Origin: Sabethes cyaneus
Taxonomy: Eukaryota > Arthropoda > Insecta > Diptera > Culicidae
Length of the DNA stretch: 64,000 nucleotides
Direction: 5' to 3'
NCBI RefSeq assembly: GCF_943734655.1
Contig: NC_071355.1
Span: 11,884,768 to 11,948,767 of the forward strand
The notes beneath the pieces were generated by a model that had not been told where the DNA came from, did no database searches, and worked only from the letters and a program-made list of their open reading frames with translations. Below are positions 58,616 to 64,000 of this stretch, piece after piece (position 1 is the first letter of the stretch; every line of letters begins with the position of its first letter). The translations under genes were made by a program, and so were the position numbers.

Positions 58616-58874
58616 CTAATTGATAGCCAAACCAGAGCGTTTATTGTTGAAGAAAAGAGAAAGAGAACGATGTCCTTCGGCGTCCATAATTTTGGCTGGT
58701 CTTTCACTATCTTGCTTGCGAATAGTTGTTGGACATCTTAGGATATGGTAAACAGTCGAAGCCGCAACATATTTACCTTTTAAATGTTGTACCGCATAGT
58801 TTTTGCAGAGATTTCTGTTGCAGTTCGTAGAAGTGTACAACGCGCTCCCGAAATGCTTCTCGTTTCGACGCCAT
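58616..58874 (-). pseudogene. Tc1-like transposase, N-terminal fragment, frameshifted
   Basis: On the minus strand an ATG at 58874 begins MASKREAFRERVVHFYE, a typical start of insect Tc1-like transposases. After a frameshift near 58790 another frame gives VAASTVYHILR, then DSERPAKIMDAEGHRSLSLF and FNNKRSG, resembling the paired helix-turn-helix DNA-binding region with its 'GRPAKIM' hinge. The catalytic DDE domain is missing. Inverted terminal repeats were not confidently identified. A decayed, truncated copy. Confidence 0.65.
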
Positions 58875-59540
58875 TTTTAGCAAAACTGGGCAAGCATAAA
58901 CAAAACAAAAAAATATTAACAAAAAGAAGAGAAAGAGAGCTAACACATACATACTCTCATTTCTCTCTGAGCTCGTTTGTTGTTGAGCATAAGGGTCACG
59001 AAAAAATTCCAAAATTTTAGTTGCCACTCGTTAGTAACATATTATAATGATTTTGCCCAAACTGCTCACTTGAATTGATAGGAAAAACTTCACTTCGTTT
59101 CGATTGCAATTCCGAATCCGCGACCGTCGTTGTTGTACGTTGCCAAGGGAGCGGACGTTTATAAGGAGTGATGCCAACGTAAACATTTGAGCATAAAATT
59201 GACCAATTATTTTCGCTATTAAATTAAAGATCGTAGAGTGTCGATGATATACTTATAAAATTCACTGATAATAAAATTCACCGTAAACAATATGTTATGT
59301 AATAGAATTACTGTCGGATCTAATTCAACAGCAAAAATAGATACACGATTCTACGTTTCATACGTGTACATAACAGATTATTACCCACTACTAGCAATCC
59401 TGTTCTCCTGGAAATGTGCCATAGCATAAACAAAACGATAGTGGCAACAAGTACTGAAATCAGTAAAAAAGCAGCTGGACTCTGACGACCTTCACCTTAA
59501 AAATAAAAAGTTGCATTTTTGTATAACATTTTAACGTAGG
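58875..59540. other. Unassigned non-coding DNA
   Basis: AT-rich spacer between the Tc1-like relic and the non-LTR gag relic. Nothing recognised. Confidence 0.4.
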
Positions 59541-59619
59541 ATTCAAACGGTAGAAAGTGCCTCAATGAGATGCGGTTCGACACGTCTAGCGATGAAAATG
59601 GTTTGCGATGGCCAAATTC

Positions 59620-60171
59620 AATTCTCTTGAAACTACGATGTATAAAAACTTGAAGCTCTAAAGCCGAGAGTTAAAATAGTCGTTATCAATTACGAATTCT
59701 CTGAAATCGAAACAATCGAAAAGCTGAAAAAGAAAAACAATCTGCCCGTAGGTAGATGCCAATTTTAAAGTTATCCGTGTCCTTAAACAAATTGAAAATA
59801 CTTCAAAGGCGATTTTGGAACTCGATGCATCATCATTCAGCGGTTTAATAGGAGATCAACGCGCAAACATAGGCAGCTGCCGTGTTTTTGAAGTGGTTGA
59901 CGTACTACGTTGCTACAAGTGTTCCGAATACGGTCACAAAGCTGCAAAGTGCAATAAGAATGCAAGTTGTCCGAAGTGTGATCGGAGACATCCAATCAAC
60001 GAATGCCAGTCTAGCGTGGAGTTGAGCATGAATTGTGTGGACTTCAACAGCAAACAGAATCTGCTAATTCCTGAACAACTGAAAACGGATCACCCCTCTT
60101 GGAGTTCGAAGTACCCGATGTATCAAAAACGGCTGCAGAAGTCAAGGCTTAGGATCGATTATTCGTGTTAG
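59620..60171 (+). pseudogene. gag-like ORF1 of a non-LTR retrotransposon, decayed
   Basis: Similarity starts near 59659 (ALKPRVKIVVINYEFSEIET, then EKLKKKNNLP), shifts frame near 59750, and continues DANFKVIRVLKQIENTSKAI, LELDASSFSG and CRVFEVVDVLRCYKCSEYGH. Two zinc knuckles follow: CYKCSEYGHKAAKC (CX2CX4HX4C) and CPKCDRRHPINEC. The third, usually C..C....H, is decayed. HPSWSSKYPMYQKRLQKSR matches the 'H.SWS..CP.Y...L' block of these proteins with the Cys replaced by Lys. This is the gag of a Jockey-superfamily element; it binds its own RNA. The ORF2 relic begins 1.7 kb downstream. Confidence 0.85.
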
Positions 60172-61137
60172 CAATCAACGCCCATTGCGGCAGCAAGCAA
60201 TACAAGTGGCCCACTCAATTTTTCTTGGCCGGGTAAAGCCATGGAGGGTATAAGTCCTCTCGAGGCCATATCAGTTACTGCGTGCCCTCACTGTGATCCT
60301 CATTCGCCCGATCCACCGGTAGCAGGCAGACAGCTTAGTAGGGGGACTGGGGGTATAATGCCCATGTTAAGAAGAATATCGTATTATTCGCCAATGCAAA
60401 ATGCATTTCAAGAAATTAAAAAACAAACTCTAAGGTGGAACAGTTTTTTATCTAACATGCTCGTCCTGAAGCATAAAAATCAATAAAACACGTCAAAATC
60501 GTGCAATTTTATAAGGCATTTGAAAATTTGTTTTCAGATTCGTTAGAGGTAAAATGCGCATAGGTGTACAAAACAACCACAACAAAAAGTCAAAATGCTG
60601 CACTACAAACTGTGGGGCAAACTGTGCTGACTATTTCATTTTAATGCAAACCCGGCACGTCTTGGAACAGCGGGTGTATCTACCTACTTGTTACATCTGT
60701 TTTCCGGATCGTGGTCTTTCGATCGGTAGGTCCATCTTCGCTGGAGCGGCCGATACTAAGATATCGCAAAATGGATTTTCTTTGTACCTTTTAGATACCT
60801 GCAATGTGTCTTTCCGATATCCATATCCGACTCCGGCCAAGATAGACGGTTGGTTTTTCTTAAATATGTAGCTTCACGACATCTTAACCGGGTCTTGTGG
60901 AGCGAAACAGAATTAAAATAACACTTTGCTCTTTACCATCGTTTTGACGCTTGCTTGCCTAAATGCGCATGGGCTACTAGATTGACGAACGTTTGGTTGC
61001 ACTGTAAGTAAATTCGATGTCAAGTGACTTTAACATGGGTTTATTCTCAGGCCCCTCCATTTACCCTTCCTTCGTGCTGAATTCTATATTTACCCTCTGA
61101 ATCCTCCTGACAGTGCAAATGTCCCTCCTATAGTTAA
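60172..61137. other. Remnant between gag and ORF2 of the non-LTR element
   Basis: A frame at 60241-60486 may be the C-terminal region of gag (YYSPMQNAFQEIKKQ), but similarity is weak. A frame at 60554-60871 is unrecognised. The endonuclease that should start ORF2 cannot be recognised here, so it was probably deleted or replaced. Confidence 0.4.
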
Positions 61138-61525
61138 CCCAGCTAGCATTTTCATATGTATAAAAAAGGTAAAAATCAGCACTACGTACAGATATACATG
61201 CTAAATAAATCGTATTTCATGCGCAAAATTGGCATATCCGTACTATTTTGGAGGCGATATACGTGATTAAGAATAATTTTGAGCGTTACGACTATATAAG
61301 TATTCATATACGATAATATCCGATTAAGCGCGAGTCGTTCCGTACTACTCTACGATTTTGTGCTGAAAATCGTATGTCTGTCAGTCATTATCATTATACA
61401 CGACAGAAAATCAACTTGATGCCACTTTATCCAGCTTTAGTTACGATTTCGATTTTGTTAGGAGATATTTACGATAGTACGATAGTTACGATAGTACATT
61501 GATATACGAGTTGGTGCTAGCTGGG
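61138..61525. mobile_element. MITE with CCCAGCTAGCA ends
   Basis: CCCAGCTAGCATTTTCATAT at the left and CCCAGCTAGCACCAACTCGT on the minus strand at the right. The AT-rich interior (388 bp in total) is rich in ATACGAT/ACGATA words. A target duplication is not clear. It lies between the gag and ORF2 relics. Confidence 0.6.
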
Positions 61526-61714
61526 AAGTGTACTGGTCAGAGGTACGAATGAGTCCTCGCCAGGGACGGCTATAATATGGGATAGTGCTGGCAGCGAGGA
61601 ATAAGTGGGTAAAGTAGATCAAGCTTTGAAGGAAGGGTAAACCCCAATACACGCAAACACGCATACAATTTAAAATAAGCATATCGCTCACTCAATAGCG
61701 ATTATAGCAAAAAG

Positions 61715-61803
61715 AAATGCAGTGCAGGTCATACAGCAAACACCCGGGCGATATTACAATAGATCAACTATACTGGTCGCAGTAATGAGTCCACACATGG
61801 AAA
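61715..61803 (-). repeat. Dispersed repeat, inverted partner of 28484-28567
   Basis: On the minus strand it reads GGACTCATTACTGCGACCAG, GTTGATCTATTGTAATATCG and CCCGGGTGTTTGCTGTATGA, matching the copy at 28.5 kb. Position and function are unexplained. Confidence 0.65.
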
Positions 61804-61924
61804 AAAAGTAAATTCAAAATTCTACTGAGTCATCCTTCCCAAGAGCTAGTATGACGCTGCTAGACGACATGTCTTTGTTAAACTGCACTGTAAAGACTGC
61901 TTTGAAGAATACAAACCACTCGTT

Positions 61925-63116
61925 GATATCAATAAGCACCATTCGCCACTTTTAGTAACCCTAAAATGTCATCACCAGGTAGATTTTGATGGTTTACATG
62001 ATGCAAGAGTGTTCTATTTTTCCAAAACTGATTTCTCTGGGCTTCAAGGACCCCTCTCCACTATTGACCGGAATAATCTGCTAAACAATACAACCGATGC
62101 TAACAGCACAGTGGACATCTTCCCGAACACTCTAATCCAGCAATTCAGATCATTTATTCCACCTTCTTGGTCTAATGGTCATTTGCGGGAGCTAAATCTA
62201 CTGAGACAGAGTAGCAGCACTTCGCAACCACACCAATCGACGCGATCCCCTAACAAAGCGAGAGTTCGTTTTTGCCAGTAATAACCTAATTACAATCGAC
62301 TTCTGTACTCCAGATTCGCATTAGGTACTCAGTCTGATTTAACGCAAAACCCGAAACGCTTCTGGTGTTTTATAAATGAGGAGTGTTTCTGGCGGACGAA
62401 ACTTCAAGTACATCAAGTGATATCTGTAACATATTCGCTAAGCACTGTGTATTCTCAACAGAGACAGCTAATTTAACTCAAGTCGAGCTTGCCATCCGCT
62501 ACGTTCCCAGCAATGTGTTGAATGTCGGAAGTAATAGTTTTTCGGACGAAGACTTTCTGACTGTACTGAAGAAGTTGATATTTCCCATCTTTAAAAAAAG
62601 CGATAAACAAAACATAGCAAACTATCGCGGAGTTACGTCTCTCTACGTCGGCTAGTTGGGTATATTTCAACGGATCAACATAGTTTCTTCCTAGGCAGGT
62701 CAATAAAGCTAGCAAAGTTTTCTTCGCACTGCGTTAGAGGTATTGAAGAAGGGAGCCCAAGTCGATGCCGCGTATACAAATTTAAAAGCGGCATTCGATA
62801 GCGTTGATCACTCTTTTTTATTGGCTGAAATTGAGCGCCTAGGGGCCTTACCCAATATGGTAGAATTGTTTAAATCATAAACTGTGGGCCGAACTCTATC
62901 TGTAAAAATAGAAATTCACGAATCGTAATGTTTCACAAATTGCTCGGGTGTACCTCTAGGGAGCAACATGGGGCCATTGCTTTTTTCGGCTTTTTTCGTT
63001 ATTTTTCAATGGTGTCCACCATGTTATACCATCAGGTCGATTTCTTATCTGTGCCGACGATCTCAAACTTGGAAAAACCTATTTTCAATGGAAACGTACT
63101 CTGTCTGAAGAGCAAC
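61925..63116 (+). pseudogene. ORF2 reverse transcriptase of a Jockey-type non-LTR element (first part)
   Basis: In order: the end of the endonuclease/linker (DINKHHSPLLVTLKCHHQV, DARVFYFSKTDFSGLQGP); NPKRFWCFINEE near 62350; ICNIFAKHC; then reverse transcriptase blocks PIFKKSDKQNIANYRGVTSL, DQHSFL, VDAAYTNLKAAFDSVDHSF (motif A, catalytic Asp in AFDSVD), SGVPLGSNMGPLLF (motif B) and ICADDLKL (motif C, catalytic DD). Frameshifts and stops separate these blocks, so no protein is made. PQGSNLGP has become PLGSNMGP. A TTAA-flanked MITE interrupts the gene straight after motif C. The endonuclease fragment at 22.9 kb has the same style and may be the same family. Confidence 0.9.
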
Positions 63117-63120
63117 TTAA

Positions 63121-63644
63121 CCCTCTAACGGGCAACACCGTAAAAACGATGCGATCAAGCTAATGACTATTTTATCATGAAAGTACACACGAAAAAACCT
63201 TAAGTTCTGATTTTCTTGCAAAAATAATTATCTGGAGGAGCGCCAGGTAAGAAAAAGTTCAATTTCTCTTTTTCCTTTTTCATGTCTAACGCTCTGCCCA
63301 GATATTTTTTCAATTCAGATATATTACAAAATTAAAATAATGCATGAAATTTACTCATAGAAAAACTTTTTAGGTCAATCATTTTGTTCTAGATGTCCTT
63401 TTTCTACAAAAGTAAAAAAGGGAAAATTCGCGCATTAATTATTTTCGAAATTTTTCGCAATTTTTGTTTTTGAAAGATGATAACTTTTGAATGCATGGTC
63501 AGAATGTTATGATATTAGTATCAAAATGTCAAGAAATCTGTACAGAACATATTTTCGATATTGCCAATTAAAAACAAATTTCGTATGCGGCTCTGGAGCT
63601 CCAAAAGCGAAGGCCGTCTACAGACGGTCTTACCCGTTAGAGGG
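63121..63644. mobile_element. piggyBac-type MITE in the reverse transcriptase
   Basis: Exact TTAA duplication (63117-63120 and 63645-63648). Ends CCCTCTAACGGGCAACACCG and, on the minus strand, CCCTCTAACGGGTAAGACCG are near-perfect 20-bp inverted repeats. TTAA targets with CCCTCTAA-type ends are a piggyBac hallmark. The interior of 524 bp is non-coding. Confidence 0.85.
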
Positions 63645-63648
63645 TTAA

Positions 63649-64000
63649 CAAAGAAACAGCAGTAAAAAATCTTGGAGAATGTTGGATGCTCAAATGTCCT
63701 TTAGAAATTATTACTACCATATCATTGCGCAAGCGAACAGAAATTAGGAACATCGTAAGAGTTGTCAAAGATTTTACCAATCCGTATTGTTTACGAGCCT
63801 TGTAGGTTTGCCTTATCCTTTCTGCACTGAAAACTTCAGCTGTTATATGGAGCCCATACACGGATGTGTGGTCAAACATAATCAAGGCTCCTGAGAAGTT
63901 TACCTTGGCAGAACCCAATGGAGTTATTCAACGCGGCCGCTTGCTTGACATGAACACTTTGGCCAGTAACAATATAACAATAAGTAACCCTTATTTTCTA
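63649..64000 (+). pseudogene. ORF2 reverse transcriptase, continuation after the MITE
   Basis: In the plus strand after the MITE, frames encode DFTNPYCLRAL, then VCLILSALKTSAVIWSPYTD and IIKAPEKFT, matching the 'thumb' part of Jockey-type reverse transcriptases (R..LE.A..VW.P ... IE..Q..F). A stop interrupts it after CLRAL. The sequence runs off the window edge. Confidence 0.7.

Overview
This window looks like intergenic or intronic DNA from an insect, most likely a dipteran and plausibly a mosquito. That placement is an inference. It rests on AT-rich sequence full of small inverted-repeat elements, non-LTR and Pao/BEL retrotransposon relics, Helitron-like termini and histone gene relics. There is no operon, no CRISPR array, no rRNA and no convincing intact protein-coding gene. 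The longest open frames (1,010 codons near 9.2-12.2 kb; about 600 codons near 53.6-55.4 kb) are artefacts of tandem repeats whose unit contains no stop codon in any frame.

Layout. 0-7 kb: a Helitron-like 3' end at 534, a perfect 7-bp repeat (47 copies), and a head-to-head pair of strand-asymmetric repeats, pyrimidine-rich to about 4.23 kb and purine-rich after it, each ending in a degenerate AAGTCCAATTTC array. 7.1-12.2 kb: the 3' part of a Helitron-like element (minus strand, with a MITE inside) running into 3.66 kb of a 13-bp satellite. 12.2-14.4 kb: two related inverted-repeat elements with poly-C tracts. 16.8-22 kb: a non-LTR ORF2 tail, relics of histone H1 and H2A, a Helitron-like 5' end in three tandem copies, and histone-type stem-loops. 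21.9-24.4 kb: a TA-flanked inverted-repeat element, an endonuclease fragment of a Jockey-type element interrupted by a MITE, and another copy of the purine repeat. 27.5-28.1 kb: a MITE with an exact 5-bp target duplication and Transib-like ends. 29.2-31 kb and 36-39.3 kb: further purine-repeat copies. 33.7-35.9 kb: a deleted Pao/BEL element (gag next to integrase, reverse transcriptase missing). 42.4-48 kb: more MITEs, an 11-bp minisatellite, and a possible signal-peptide exon at 47.94 kb. 53.7-57.4 kb: a complete non-autonomous Helitron-like element (TC...CTAG between A and T) containing 410 uninterrupted copies of CTGT. 58.6-64 kb: a broken Tc1-like transposase and a decayed Jockey-type retrotransposon (gag, then ORF2 with reverse transcriptase) carrying two MITE insertions, one a TTAA-flanked piggyBac-type element inside the reverse transcriptase.

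Nothing here works together as a pathway. The window records successive nested insertions. The most novel-looking items are the purine/pyrimidine dispersed repeat family with a conserved leader and tail, the Helitron-associated satellites (the (CTGT)410 tract and the 13-bp array), and the dispersed histone relics.
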